Shown piece after piece: positions 25,274 to 37,034 of a stretch of DNA of 64,000 bases. Position numbers and translations under genes: made by a program. The notes below the pieces were generated by a model that worked only from the letters and a program-made list of their open reading frames with translations, had not been told where the DNA came from and did no database searches. Position 1 is the stretch's first letter, and the number at the start of each line of letters is the position of its first letter. Origin of the DNA: Pachyseris speciosa (lineage: Eukaryota; Cnidaria; Anthozoa; Scleractinia; Pachyseridae); assembly GCA_016490735.1 (NCBI GenBank), contig JAEMWC010001401.1, forward strand, positions 100,001 to 164,000, read 5' to 3'.

Positions 25274-25665
25274 AGGCTGGTTTCCATATGATCGCAGACG
25301 ATCGCGGATCGCAGATCGCAAGAAGTTCTGCGATCGTCTGCGTTCATATGGAAACACACTTCTGCGATCATCTGCGATCCTGCGATCACGATCACAGACG
25401 ATCGCAGAGATAGTTCTTCATGTTCTATCTTCTGCGATCGTCTGCGATCAATTGCGATCCTGCGATCATGTGGAAACCAAAGTTCTGCGATCTGCGATCG
25501 AAACTTGTAATTCCTACAACGCGCGTGTACATTTGACATTTCCGCTGACCGAAATGTACGGCTACAGTCCGTTCTGCGATCGTCTGCGAAACAGCTCTCT
25601 TTGCGATCGTCTACGATCTGCGATCTGCGATCCGCGATCGTCTGCGATCATATGGAAACCAGACT
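25274..25665. mobile_element. MITE rich in GCGATC, TTA duplication
   Basis: The left end AGGCTGGTTTCCATATGATC and right end GATCATATGGAAACCAGACT are inverted repeats, with TTA outside both (25271-25273, 25666-25668). The interior is almost entirely built from CTGCGATC and GCAGACGATCG modules in both orientations, with two further internal ATATGGAAAC ends. The TTA duplication suggests a PIF/Harbinger derivative by inference. Confidence 0.8.
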
Positions 25666-26148
25666 TTATCTTACAGGAACGGGGAACTTGCCTGAACAAA
25701 TCTTGCAAGCGGTGGTACCTAAAAAAAGTTCATGCAGAGGAAATAAAATCCTGTAGACAAGTGGGCTTCAAAGAAAATTCATGCATCGAAAAGTTTTCAC
25801 CCACCCCCTTCGGATTTTTCTAATGGTCCATCCCTAACCTCTGATAGCTTCAAGCATAAATACGAAGTAGCAGCAACATTAAACCTTTCTCATTTCTAAA
25901 TGGTAGCCCACACAAGTACCCTAAGGGTACCTATTTTATATTTGTTGGCAAGGAGGTACTACCTTGTAAACGAGACTAGTAGTAACTCCCATAAACATTT
26001 AGTACTTTTTGCGACCGTATCCCTGTTGTCGACCAACCGGCTTGAGCAAACGTTTTCACTCACGAAAGGCTCGAACGTTTATCGATCTCTTCAGTTCCGA
26101 CTTCACTATGAGTACTTGCAAACGTAATATTCGGCTTATACGTGTTTC
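25666..26148. other. Region without recognised gene
   Basis: Nothing recognisable; short frames only. Confidence 0.5.
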
Positions 26149-26530
26149 CCGGGGGGGGGGGGAGGTACTCCCTATAATGGCCTATACGGGGAGGCTCCGC
26201 CCGAAAGGGGTACCTTTTTCACGCTACAGGTATATGAAAGGGTAGGGATTTCACAAGTCGAAGTATATGAAAGGGTAGGGAAATCTGTCCTTTAGGTATT
26301 TAAAGGGCCTTTCATTAAAATATCTCGCACACACATACCTTACGACTGTACTGTTTTAATTTATTGAACGCTACATGAAAATGACAAGAAGACTTCCTGT
26401 TTTAGGTATACGAAAGGGGTACCTTTTCTTTCAAAAATGGTATATAACAGGGTAAGGGGTCGAACCTCGGGGCGGAGCCTCCCCGTACTAAAGTTTATTT
26501 AGTAGCCCCTCCCCCCCCCCCCCAACCTCG
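26149..26530. mobile_element. G-tract-ended inverted-repeat element
   Basis: The left boundary has a run of G after CCC (about 26148-26162) and the right a run of C (about 26508-26523). Inside these, TACGGGGAGGCTCCGCCC near 26185 is matched inverted by GGGGCGGAGCCTCCCCGTA near 26470. The interior repeats TATGAAAGGGTAGGG and GGGGTACCTTTT modules. A non-autonomous element is likely; no target duplication is clear. Confidence 0.65.
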
Positions 26531-27086
26531 GGACATGTTTAGACTCCCAAGGTTCAAGCTCCAGAAAAACCGCTTTAAAAACAAATGAAATACACCGCGC
26601 TTTGAGAGAGAAGCAGCCTAAACGTTCAAAAGAATACAAGTGGTGGCTCCATTTTTATCTCAAACAGGACACACAATCTCATTGTTTGCCTGAGAGCTTA
26701 ATTTCGATGGCACTAACTTATCCTAATCGGAATGCCACCGAAGATGTTGTGTGTGGAAAAAACGTCAAAAAAAAAAAAATGAGGAAAGAGCGCTTTCCCT
26801 CTACTTTTTAGTTCGAGGAGTGCCATTTTTCGCTGCTTCCTACTATCTAAGCGATGGAAAAAGGCTACACAGCTTAGCTGCAAAAGTTGTTTACACACTG
26901 TTACTCGCACACGCGATAATTCACTTCACGCGCGCTGTTGCTTCCCTCCCTACCCTACCCCTCCCATACAATGTTGTCTTGGTACCCGAACCACCTGCAA
27001 AACATATATAAGGCGGGCAACCTTGAATGTGGGAGGGGGATTACAGGAGATGTGGATTTTTACTGTGTGGTGAAGAGTAGCACTTA
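26531..27086. other. Region without recognised gene
   Basis: No gene recognised. The frames here have no motif. Confidence 0.5.
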
Positions 27087-27236
27087 CTTGGGGGAGCAGG
27101 GTTGGCGTAGTGGTGAGAGCACTCGCCTTCCACCAATGCTTCCCGGGTTCGATTCCCGGACTCTGTGTCATATGTGGGCTGAGTTTGTTGGTTCTCTACT
27201 CTGCTCCGAGAGGTTTTTCTCTTCTCGTAACGCTTA
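27087..27236 (+). mobile_element. tRNA-derived SINE, 3'-truncated copy
   Basis: Same family as 10600-10874. It has TTGGCGTAGTGG at the A-box position, GGTTCGATTCCC at the B-box, and the body up to CTCCGAGAGGTTTTTCTC, then ends abruptly without the ATT tail. Confidence 0.8.
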
Positions 27237-27689
27237 AGCTCTGGAATATGTTATGCCGCATTTACACCAAAGAAGCAAGCCATAGCCAATGGCCAAAGGT
27301 CCTTTGGGTCATTCCTTCTTGTTTAATTTTCAAGAACCTTTCTCAGAATCCTTGCTGTTCCTAGCAAGGCTGTTTTCTGCAGGAGTCCTGTCTTGATAGC
27401 AATTCCTACAATCTTGGACGAAACTACTTGAGAAAATAGGCCTCCTAGGGTCCAAAAATCCTTCTCCAATATGTGTGAGTCAACAATATCCCTAAAGTAA
27501 CTTCCTTCCCCCCCACCCCCCCCTCCCCCTTTTCAATGTTGAAGTTGGGAAGCCACCATTGTCAGGGAAACGGTTAGGAGGCGCAGACAACATTGTATTG
27601 GGGGGGGGGGGCCGGTGAACCTCAGTTGATCACCGTTTGTACGCACAAAGGCTTCTAAGCTCAATTTTCTCAACAGTTTTGTCCAAGAT
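27237..27689. other. Region without recognised gene
   Basis: Non-coding, with C-rich and G-rich runs at about 27510-27530 and 27599-27612. Confidence 0.5.
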
Positions 27690-28045
27690 TGTGTACGAGA
27701 CCTTTTTTAAATTTCCTGTGTAGTGCAAGAGTTGCAAGTCCTAAGCAGCTGTTGTTAGTCACTCATATGGGCCTGTCATCAGTTAAAGCTCTGTTGTTGC
27801 CATGTTTGCATTCCAGTAAAATATAACGAGCCAACAATATATCCCTGAGTTTATGAAATGTCACTGAATTACGTGTCGTAGACGCCAAAACCCACTTTGC
27901 AAACTGGAGATTTCTTCTTTCACTATTCGACTGTTGTTTGTCCAATCATCTTCTGGGGAAAGCGTGGGGTGATATGTCTTAAAAAAAGCATTACTGATGA
28001 ATGTCTTACGGAAGTGACGGCCCATGTGTTAGCCGGTACATATTT
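27690..28045. repeat. Direct duplication, copy 1 (~355 bp)
   Basis: Bases from TGTACGAGACC to GTGTTAGCCGGTACATATTT recur in the same orientation at 29389-29742, with only scattered single-base differences (for example GCAGCTG against GAAGCTG). No coding function recognised. The two SINE copies at 27087 and 28892 lie just upstream of each duplicate. Confidence 0.85.
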
Positions 28046-28891
28046 TATTAAGACCATATCCCGCGGGGAATTCAACGCGAATCCCCCCAACACATGTTTC
28101 GCAAACCGACCATATTAGTCGATAGACAAGTATGCCATTAGGTATGTCACGGTTAACTTAGCAAAAGAGAAACAATGGATCAATAAAAGAACGATTAACA
28201 GACAATTTCAACGGTTAACAACGAACGCGAAATAAAACAATAGACTATCATTCCTATTTATATAAAAGTACTGTAAACCGTTGTTAATCGTTCAAATGCG
28301 AAGACTTCCCCATGTTAATCGTCCCAAATCCAAGAATTTAATCGTTGTAATCTTTTTGTGGATACAAAAAGGACAGATATTCTCTTTCTGTGATGCGGTA
28401 GTACCATTTAGTCCATTGCGATACAGCTCTTCACATTTGCGAGGTATGTGTCACGAACGGGGGTCAGTGTGGTGAAATAAAGTGATCGCGTGACCCAATT
28501 GTCTTTTATTGTTCATCTTAAAAACATCGCTTTCCTTAAGCCTATTTTGCACTATCAAATGTAAATTTCACACCTATGAATACTTTGTGCGGTTGTAGTT
28601 TTCCTCAAATGATGATGTCCAGTCAGCCATCCATTTTGTCAATATATATAGACCTATGTAATGTCATCCATGATTTCGGAAGCAAAGAAAGTTGTGCATT
28701 TGGTTAATTTCGCATGCTGAAAATTACTTTCTGCTCCAATTTTATTTATGGAAGGCACGGTAAACTACACCTTCTCATTATCTCTACAGTTGCCAGTCTC
28801 TTGTCAAGTGGTGAAAGTGCAATGTTGACCGTTCTTATTGTCAGTTGAGCCCGTATTCATCATCGTATTTTCCCTTGCCAATAAATAGCAG
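28046..28891. other. Region without recognised gene
   Basis: No recognisable gene or repeat. Confidence 0.5.
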
Positions 28892-28893
28892 AG

Positions 28894-28967
<74 letters not shown>

Positions 28968-29232
28968 CACTTTATTTAAGTCTCAAATGTATTTTGCCGA
29001 GCACAGATGCTCTACTAATTGGGGAGACTAAATCAAATCAACTCTAAATAAATCAAATGAAATCAAATGTTGGTTTTTGGGGAGAGGGGAAAACCGGAGT
29101 ACCCGGAGAAAAACCTCTCGGAGCAGAGTAGAGAACCAACAAACTCAGCCCACATATGACGCCGAGTCCGGGAATCAAACCCGGGATACATTGGTGGAAG
29201 GCGAGCGCTCTCACCACTGCGCCAACTCTGAG
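28892..29232 (-). mobile_element. tRNA-derived SINE (minus) with long ATT tail
   Basis: Full-length minus-strand copy of the 10600-10874 SINE. The tRNA-like head is at 29165-29232 (B-box complement GGAATCAAACCC), the body follows, and the tail is a long run of ATA triplets at about 28893-28976, an expanded microsatellite. Confidence 0.85.
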
Positions 29233-29388
29233 AGAGCCACGAGAGCGAAGGGATTTTTTGAGTCCTCAATAATAGCCATAATTTCTCTTAATAAGAGAAT
29301 ATATCCCATTTAACAATAATCAACGGCAGGAGCAATTTACTGGAGTGCGTGTATCGGACCTTTTCGCCAGTTTCTCAGTCATACATGT

Positions 29389-29742
29389 GTACGAGACTTT
29401 TTTTAAATTTCCTGTGTAGTGCAAGAGTTGCAAGTCCTAAGAAGCTGTTGTTAGTCACTCATATGGGCCTGTCATCAGTTAAAGCTCTGTTGTTGCCATG
29501 TTTGCATTCCAATGAAATATAACGAGCCAACAATATATCCCTGCGTTTATGAAATGTCACTGAATTACGTGTCGTATACGCCAAAACCCACTTTGCAAAC
29601 TGGAGATTTCTTCTGTCACTATTCGACTGTTGTTTGTCCGATCATCTGCTGGGGAAAGCGTGGGGTGATATGTCTTTAAAAAAAAGCATTACTGATGAAT
29701 GTCTTACGGAAGTGACGGCCTATGTGTTAGCCGGTACATATT
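29389..29742. repeat. Direct duplication, copy 2
   Basis: Counterpart of 27690-28045, ending at the same GCCGGTACATATTT. It is separated from copy 1 by about 1.3 kb holding a SINE. Confidence 0.85.
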
Positions 29743-29930
29743 TAAATATATAACATATTTAAACCGCTCGATAATGAGCTGGTCTTTTCTCAAAATTGCC
29801 ATCGTTAATCTGTCCAAAGCACTAAATCAAAGCCAGGTGTTCGCAGCTAGACAAAGCAAAGTCGGTAAAGATTAAACCATTACGGCTCATCTTTGGCCTC
29901 TTTTGTGCTAAATTGCCTAGTCAATGAATG

Positions 29931-31070
29931 CTGAAAAGGAACCAGTTTATAAACAATTCCCGCAATACAACATTACTGCCTTGTCTTTGTTCTAACTAGT
30001 GAGTCCTTTTTATACTGGCAACGAACGATTTTTTTTCCTGAAAATGGCAAAACAGTTTCTAACACAAAAAAAAGAAGAAGCTTAATTCTGAATGTATCTT
30101 TTATGTGCTCCAGTTCCTTTTAGGGTAGATTATTTTTTTGACCCCACTTTTTATTGTCGAGAAATAATTATCATAATAAAATACAACTTTTTTGCAAAGT
30201 TAAAAAACTCAGCCGTGTGTAGCAGCGGATTCAGAGCCAACTTAATTTTCGAAATTTAAGGTGGCTCTGAATCCGCTCCTACATTTTCTTAAACTTTACA
30301 AAATTGTGGATATTCACGCGATTATTACTTTTCGACAATAAAATCTGGGGGCCACTGAACTCGTTTTTGAGTTATTGTCACTTAAAGCTAAAATTAGGAG
30401 TGACGTTTTCACCAATAAACGTGCCTTTTTTGATACATCTAAAGGTAATGACTTATATAAAGATTGGGGCGAGCTGCTAAAGATTGGTAGTGATGATCCA
30501 TCAAAGTACAAGAGCTGGGAACGGTGCTAGAAACCGGTGTGAGCCACCTTAAGCCGATGTGAGCTTTTGTTTTCGCTTTTCTCGTCGCTGTTATTGGTTC
30601 ATGTAGTAGACCGCGTCAAGTCTTTCTGCCTTTTGCATCCTGGGAGCAATGGTTTTTGAGTTTTGAGGATAAGTGCAATCATGAGTGTTGTCCTTGTGGT
30701 ATTTGGCTTCAAAACTCGTCGCATCGGTACCATATGTTTGGATTGAAGTTGAATAAATCTATCTTACCGTGAACTTCTGAGTGTATTAGTGGGCCACGGG
30801 TTTAACTGTAATACCTACAGAAACACCACTAGTTTAAGTCTCTCGACAATTGTTCCTTCGTCAATGAGTCAATTTCTTTGTTAGTTCGAGAATAAGAAAA
30901 ACCTTGCCTTAACCATCAAATGGAGAATTTACTGTTACTCATGCAATTGTGATGCCAGACTTAATTATTTCTTCAAGGTGCGACACTAGGCGCCTACATG
31001 CGATGTTATAAATTTAGGTGGCAAATGGTCTCTTTAAAAAATACGCGCCTTGCAGACTACATTCAAATTA
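29931..31070. repeat. 1.1-kb dispersed repeat, unoccupied copy
   Basis: This stretch starts CTGAAAAGGAACCAGTTTAT and matches 56938-57130 followed by 63064-64000 with high identity. In the second location a 5.9-kb transposon interrupts it; here the join reads CAGTTCCTTTTAGGGTAGATT without the insertion. Compared with the other flank it also lacks about 12 nt (TAGATTCAAGAA). A 66-bp near-perfect hairpin at 30218-30283 and a 62-codon open frame at 30342-30530 lie inside. Confidence 0.85.
30342..30530 (+). pseudogene. Exon-like open frame in dispersed repeat
   Basis: A plus-strand frame opens after a stop at 30339-30341 and runs to TAG at 30528-30530. It reads through ELVFELLSLKAKIRSDVF, KRAFFDTSKGNDLYKDWGEL and DDPSKYKSWE. 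The composition looks protein-like but I do not recognise the family. The copy at about 63290-63480 has an AAA-to-TAA change in the middle and a 3-base insertion, so that copy is broken. It may be the terminal exon of a mobile-element or host gene carried on the repeat. An AATAAA follows at about 30750. Confidence 0.4.
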
Positions 31071-31786
31071 CAAGGCTCCCGTAATCTCGGTGTTCATCAT
31101 TCCCACGGCATCTCGATGTAATTCATAACCTAGACATAATGACATTTGTAATTTTGGAAAACACGTTTTTCCGGCGCCTCCGCTCAATTAATCGCATCGT
31201 CTAGTTTTAAACTAGAATAAATAAAATAAAATCCTTTATTTAAACCAGAATAACAGCAATGTCTTCCTTTACAACGCTTAAATGAATTTCGCACAGAGGT
31301 GGGACGTTTGTGGGCCTGAATGTCTTGTCTTTTATGGGTCTACCTACTGAACGTTAACAGCAGTTTCAATTTTAGTAGTAAATAGTGAATCACAATTAGG
31401 CAAGTTGCATCATGGCGTGACTCGGTGTGAAATGTCTGATGTGTATATGAGAAACGTGATCTTGGCCTTTAAAAAACACCATTTAGCTTAAGACAGGCAA
31501 GGCGGCATTTACTAAATGTCTTGGATTACAAGTGCTTTCTTAGTTCGCACCATAATTTTCTATGGGAGTGTGAAAACACACAAGTTATGACTTGTATAGA
31601 CACAACTGCCCGGTAAAAATCTACACTAGCTACTGCGGATTGGTATTTCAGTCGCTGTATTACCTATACAAACATTTTTACAAATGCATGTTTAAAACAG
31701 CTTTAAGAATTTGTGGTCCTGTTAAGCTTATAAGTTTGTCCTGCCCGACGTGATAAAAGGATTATTACAGAATAACAATTAAAGCA
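31071..31786. other. Region without recognised gene
   Basis: No feature recognised. Confidence 0.5.
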
Positions 31787-32060
31787 ACACTCAGAGTCTT
31801 TAAATAATTGAAGAGAAAGTGTTGCCTTTGTAATGACAACTGCAAACGCTTAGACGTTCTAGTCTTCTCAGATAAGGACGATAAACGTAGTCCCCGTCTT
31901 ACAAGACTTGTTCCTAATAAGCTGTGGGATAGAATCCACACACTGTTCGAAAAAGAGTAGGGGACGGGGGGGACGTAGTTCTCGGTGTGGTGGTCTCTCT
32001 GATGCCATGTCTTTCACATTCATGCATGGGTTGGGTGGGTGGGTGGGTGGGTGGGTGAGA
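31787..32060 (+). mobile_element. SINE body fragment with GGGT tail
   Basis: This matches the reverse complement of the body of the SINE at 17910-18280 (for example GATAAGGACGATAAACGTAG and CTGTTCGAAAAAGAGTAGGGGACG) but lacks the tRNA-like head. A (GGGT)n microsatellite of about seven units at 32031-32058 adjoins the 3' part. Confidence 0.7.
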
Positions 32061-33088
32061 TCAAATATGGACTTATAGCGCCCCGCAGAAGAACTGTAAA
32101 TCGCCACGAAACCTATTAGTCTGCGAGAGCATCCTGTTTTTTCGGCTTTAGTTTCATCCGCCGAGAAGCGACAACCGGAATGTGTTTGCGTTCGCAGGCT
32201 ACAAAACTGTGTGATATGTGCAGCATACTGTCATGGCGGTTTCGTAAAGTGCTTTTGCAAAACTAAGAGGTAAATATCAAATGACTCAGCAGGGGAACAA
32301 GCCATACACTTTTTACGAACCTTTTTTTTTATAAGAACGTTGATTGACCAAGCTATTAAGAACGTGCCGGCCAAGCTGAGACTAGCAGCTAAAAGCATTT
32401 TCATTTCTACACTCGTTTTTGCGTCGAGCTTCGTGTATAAACATGAAGTAGCAACATGAATTTCTGTCGAATTGCGTTTTCTTTGTTTAAACATTACAGA
32501 TATGCATGTTTAAAACACCTTTGAAAATTTGTAGAGCTGTCGCAGCTGTTTTCTAGTCGTTTTGAGCAATGACAGAGTAATAAACGTAAGAACATATTCA
32601 GAACGTTTCAGGCTCAAAACACGAAAACAATAAAACATTCAGTCTCGGTTCAGCCTCAGCAGCTGAAAATAAGAGTGCCTTATGCAAATTTCGGAATGTT
32701 TTGTTTAGTAATACCAGGGACCTAAAGCAACGACGACGGCAATGGCAACGAGAACGACATTAAACCATAGGTTTAATGACGAAAACAATGGCTGTGCTCG
32801 TGCGTCAATAATTTACTATTTTTAATTTTTTTGTATATATAATTCCCTTTTATATTTTTTTCTTAAGTTTAAGGTGGTTGGTCTCGTATGGGGTATATGA
32901 CTCTTTTGCTAACCATCCTTATGACAATTTGTTTTCTATGTTTCTTAGTCTCTTTGCCATTAAGTTGTAATAAATTAAATTTCTTTGCCGTCCGCTGCAA
33001 AACAGTAGTGGCGTGAAATGACCAAATCAGTCAAGGTTTTTATGGGGAACGGGAGCGCAAGACGGGGAATATTTCTATCTTTTCCTTA
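32061..33088. other. Region without recognised gene
   Basis: No gene recognised. Confidence 0.5.
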
Positions 33089-33370
33089 GAGCGGTTTTCA
33101 ATTGAGTGTCGTAAAACCAAAACCAAAGCAATTACTCCAGCCAATCACAACAGAAGTAAGCAGTGCAATGAGCCAATCAGAATACGAAGCAATTACACGC
33201 AGCCGGTGTAAAGCGCGGAAAAATACGAGTGTGCAAGTCATGATTGGTTTTGGTTTTGCTTCTCATTGGTTGAGAAAGTGGCGCGAGTTTTCCTGGCCAA
33301 TCACAGAGCGAAGTGATGCAAGACCAAAGCAAAACCATAATTACTTTCGACACTCAATCGAAAACCGCTC
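33089..33370. mobile_element. MITE with GAGCGGTTTTC termini
   Basis: The ends GAGCGGTTTTCAATTGAGTG and CACTCAATCGAAAACCGCTC are inverted repeats of at least 20 bp, and TA lies directly outside both (33087-33088, 33371-33372). The inner sequence repeats CCAAAACCAAAGCAATTAC and CCAATCA-type modules in both orientations. The open frame across it is not a gene. Confidence 0.75.
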
Positions 33371-35086
33371 TAGCTTCACTGCTGTCCCTACTTATCTGCC
33401 TTCTACTGCAATGAGCCAGTTGAAAGGTATTGAATAGTCGCAAATTTAGGTTGTGTTATTACTCAACACATTGTGACAACATCCAAATATGGTCATGGCG
33501 AATATTTGTCGTTCGTTCTCGACACATATCCTGCGATATACGTAATTATAACCCACCGATTTATTTTTGGGCATCAAGTGGTGCAAATCGAAGGACGGCT
33601 ATCAGGCAATATATCCCGTCCTCTGCTTCAATATTTGTCCACCGATATATATTTCGGTCAAAGACAAAACAAACTTAATTACGAAAAAAACCGTTTTATG
33701 TGAATCGAAATATCAGCAAATTGCGCCGAACTAAAACTGAGTATTCCACGTTATTGAAATACAAATTGCTTAGTGAAAGAACTTTTCTGACTGGTAGAAA
33801 TCCATGTTGTAATTTCTTAAGAGCTCTTCCAAGATCTCTTCCCTTCCTATTAATTTACATTACATCTTGACATGTCAAATTTTAGAAAAAAAAAAAGCAA
33901 TAAAAAAAAGAAGCCATCATTTCGTAGTATTTTCGTTTCTTTAATCACATTGCCACTAATCGTGACGGTAGAGCAAATAAGAATAAGTTTTTAACAGGAA
34001 ATACGTGCTTCGCAAGTTTAGTTATCTCCCGAGGCAATTTCGTGGTGCAGTAATTCATCCAGAGGTTGTCAAAATCGGAGATGTTTTATGGACTGCCAAT
34101 AAAAAGTCTCATCTGTTTCCATCTCTCTAATTTAGCAACTGGACTCTTTTCGTTTGAGGTAAAAGTGAAACGTTTTCATTTTAATGTTGATAAATAATGT
34201 GCTTTCTTCTTAGCAATTTTTTGTGGGGGAAGAAAAGGTTTCCGCAAATTAGCTGCTTGTTTACTTTGCTGGTTTTTTTTTTCGAGATATATATAGTTTT
34301 ATTTATTGGCTGTGTGTACGTGATATGGGTATGGCATTTACAGAACAGAAAACGTCACAGAGATGAATTCTGTTAAAATCTGGGATTTTCCTCTTTGAAG
34401 GGCAATAAAAAAGTGGCTTGCAACAATCACGAAAACTAAAGTGTTACCAGAGAAAGTTAATCCATTCTTTTCGGAGCTTCGAGAATTAAAACAGCACACA
34501 CTTCACAAGAGCAGTACTGTCAAGTGTCCACCTTGTCGCTTCTCCCATCCTGACAGCTTTTTTTGTCTACTTCGGGAAGAATATTATCTCAGTTGGCCAA
34601 TTCTCAAACCGGTTTTGAAGTTTTAGGTTTAGTTTTAGTTAAGGAAGTGTTTATTTAAAATAACGTTTGTTATGGAAAAAATAGTAGCTAACTTCAGCAG
34701 CTCATTATTACAAATTCACGTTATGTTATTGTGACTCTTTGTTTACCTTATTTCAAGCTATGAATCCTATTTTGATAAAACAGGGAGTCGCGCGACTTTG
34801 ACAGAGACAACCGAGTCATTGGGAAAGAAGCACTGCACAACAATGTATGAAAGAGCGGCGACTTATACACTGGAAGAAAGGAGGCCATATATGTACTATA
34901 CAACAAAAGTAAATTTGCCATTTGCTTTATTCCGCCTTGTCGAGTAGACCCTTCCACGGTTTTCTCAGCTTTCATATTGGCCAGGTAACGACAATTTGTC
35001 GACACTGCTGAAGAAAGCACCTTAAAAGTAGTAAATTAGCTAAGTTTGGGAGTCTTATCCTTCAAAGTCGCAAACTTATAGCATCG
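33371..35086. other. Region without recognised gene
   Basis: No gene or repeat family recognised. Confidence 0.5.
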
Positions 35087-35174
35087 CAAAGTCGGCAAGT
35101 TATAGACGTTTGTATGCTGGGGGCAAAAAACGTGTCCCCAGGCATACAAACGTCTGTAAAATTTTCCGACTTTG
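35087..35174. repeat. 88-bp hairpin
   Basis: CAAAGTCGG...TAGACGTTTGTATGC is matched inverted by GCATACAAACGTCT...CCGACTTTG, with a loop around CAAAAAACGTG. Probably a small foldback element; function unknown. Confidence 0.7.
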
Positions 35175-36248
35175 TATAAACATATTTTCACTATTATGCA
35201 AAACGTGACCCTCAAACTTGGCCATGTTACTAATGGTTAGGTGCGCTTTGTAGCAATCTCAACAGATTTTAGCTACCTGGTCCAAATCAAAAGTTGAAAA
35301 AGAAAACGTGGAAAGATCAATTTTCTTAGTGACTTCATAGCGCGCAGGCAGTGGGACAGCACCGCGGCACCACTTTGGAGAGGAAGATGCTGTAAGCATA
35401 CTGAACGTTGTCCAGTGTATATACGTGGCTTCAAATAAACAAACGAACAATAAACCGCTCACCATGTTTCTCTACTGCGTTCGGTAATATACATAACATG
35501 TATACTCGCCTTTCCACTGCTCACTGCTCCTTTTCCTCCGCATAGGAAAGCAACAAATAATTTCAAGTTCTGCGAGTGCGTTAACGGCACAGCTTTTACC
35601 AGAGCCCTGTGCTGATTAAAAAAAAACGATATACCGACGACGAACAGAGCGTGAGTGTATGAAGTGATAACAGCTGTATCGCGCCCAAGCAGGTGTCACT
35701 GGCGATCGAAATTGAAAAAATGACTCAAAAATAACTTATTTTGCCGTAGTGACCAACTGTCTGGAAGAAAACGTATCTGACAATATGGTCTACTTAACGA
35801 GGTGGTTAATTTGCATTTCGGCATAGTAAATATCAACATGAATATGTTTAATTACGTTAAAAATTAAAAACCCCCACAGGTCATGACTTTATTCTCCTAG
35901 CTTTAACCATGAAATAATGACACGCAAGTATTGCCAGTGGGTTATTAAAAATAAAAATATGAAAATATAACTATAAATATATAACTATTTTTCTTATAAA
36001 GCGAGGTAAATAATTGACGTCAAAATTGGAATTAAATATTATACAGAGATTCTACAGACAGGAATACCACGTAAGAGAACAATGTCATTCTGAAACGTCC
36101 AGTAGATTTTGATGCTAGATATATATTACCTTGGCCGTCAGAAATTGTTATTTTTAGTAACTGTATAAAAATTTTAGAAAAAATGAACATGGTGGGAGAA
36201 ATTACAGAAATGTCTTCAGCAGTGGCCATGGTCATGTGTTTTGTCTTA
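35175..36248. other. Region without recognised gene
   Basis: No feature recognised. Confidence 0.5.
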
Positions 36249-36769
36249 GGGCCTGTTTACATGGAGGGAGGGTGCCCCGGCTAACCGAGCTACTCTGGGA
36301 GGGCCAACTTTTCATACGTTTCTTTAGAAAACGTATTGAAGCGTTTACATGCTAGACAGGGTAGCCCGCCTTCCCGGGGCACCCTGTCTACTTGCCCGGG
36401 GCACCCTTCTAGGCGGGCTAGCTTTTTGCCATGTAAACGGTTCGTGCCGGGTTATCCCGGCTAGCCGAGGTGAGAAGACCGTGAAAGCAGCGATACATTC
36501 CAGGTCAGCTTTTAAAGTTAACTGCCCCTGGTGACAACGATCAATTACTAGAGTGCAAAATAACGACCCTACACACTAAAAAGCGGCCGCTAACGGAACG
36601 AGCGATCAACAAATTGAACTTACCATTAAAAAAGTGTCCTTTGTCCGCCATCTTGTTTGCTGTTCTCACGGCCGCTCTAAAAATAGCCCACTGGTGAGTT
36701 GCATGTTAAGGCGGGCTATGTTTCAACTCACCTAGCCGGGTAACTCGGTTAGCCGGGGCACCCTCCCTA
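36249..36769. mobile_element. MITE GGGCCTGTTTACATGG, right end truncated
   Basis: It begins GGGCCTGTTTACATGGAGGG directly after TTA (36246-36248). The inner GGTGCCCCGGCTAACCGAG is matched inverted by CTCGGTTAGCCGGGGCACC at about 36744-36762. The outer part of the right repeat is missing: the sequence switches at about 36770 to an (ATAAG)n run and a TTTATTTATACA stretch like a LINE 3' end in reverse. Its termini resemble the element at 48727-49127. Confidence 0.75.
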
Positions 36770-37020
36770 GATAAGATAAGATAAGATAACTTTATTTATA
36801 CACGGTATTTCCATCAGCTTAATTAATTATTATCAACTAACTCTCTATCTACTTAATTACAATCACAAGAGAATAAAAAATAAAAACAATAAAAAGCAAG
36901 AGGCTGCTTTTCTTGGAGGCCGTGTTTAAAATCTTACTTAAAACTTACTTAAAACTGTGGCGACTCGATTTATTCTTAAAATCTCTCAAGGAAGTCGCTT
37001 GTCTTGATTCCGGGGGTACG
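36770..37020 (-). mobile_element. LINE-like 3' end (tentative)
   Basis: The plus strand begins with GATAAGATAAGATAAC and TTTATTTATACACGG. Read on the minus strand this resembles the tail of cnidarian L2/CR1-type LINEs (TAAATAAAGTTATC with short terminal repeats). No coding similarity is clear in the remaining 200 bp, so this is a weak call. Confidence 0.4.
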
Positions 37021-37034
37021 AAAGCCGAGGAGGG

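Noticed and set aside
33102..33437. 111-codon plus-strand frame
   Set aside because: It lies within the inverted-repeat MITE at 33089-33370 and reads through its end.
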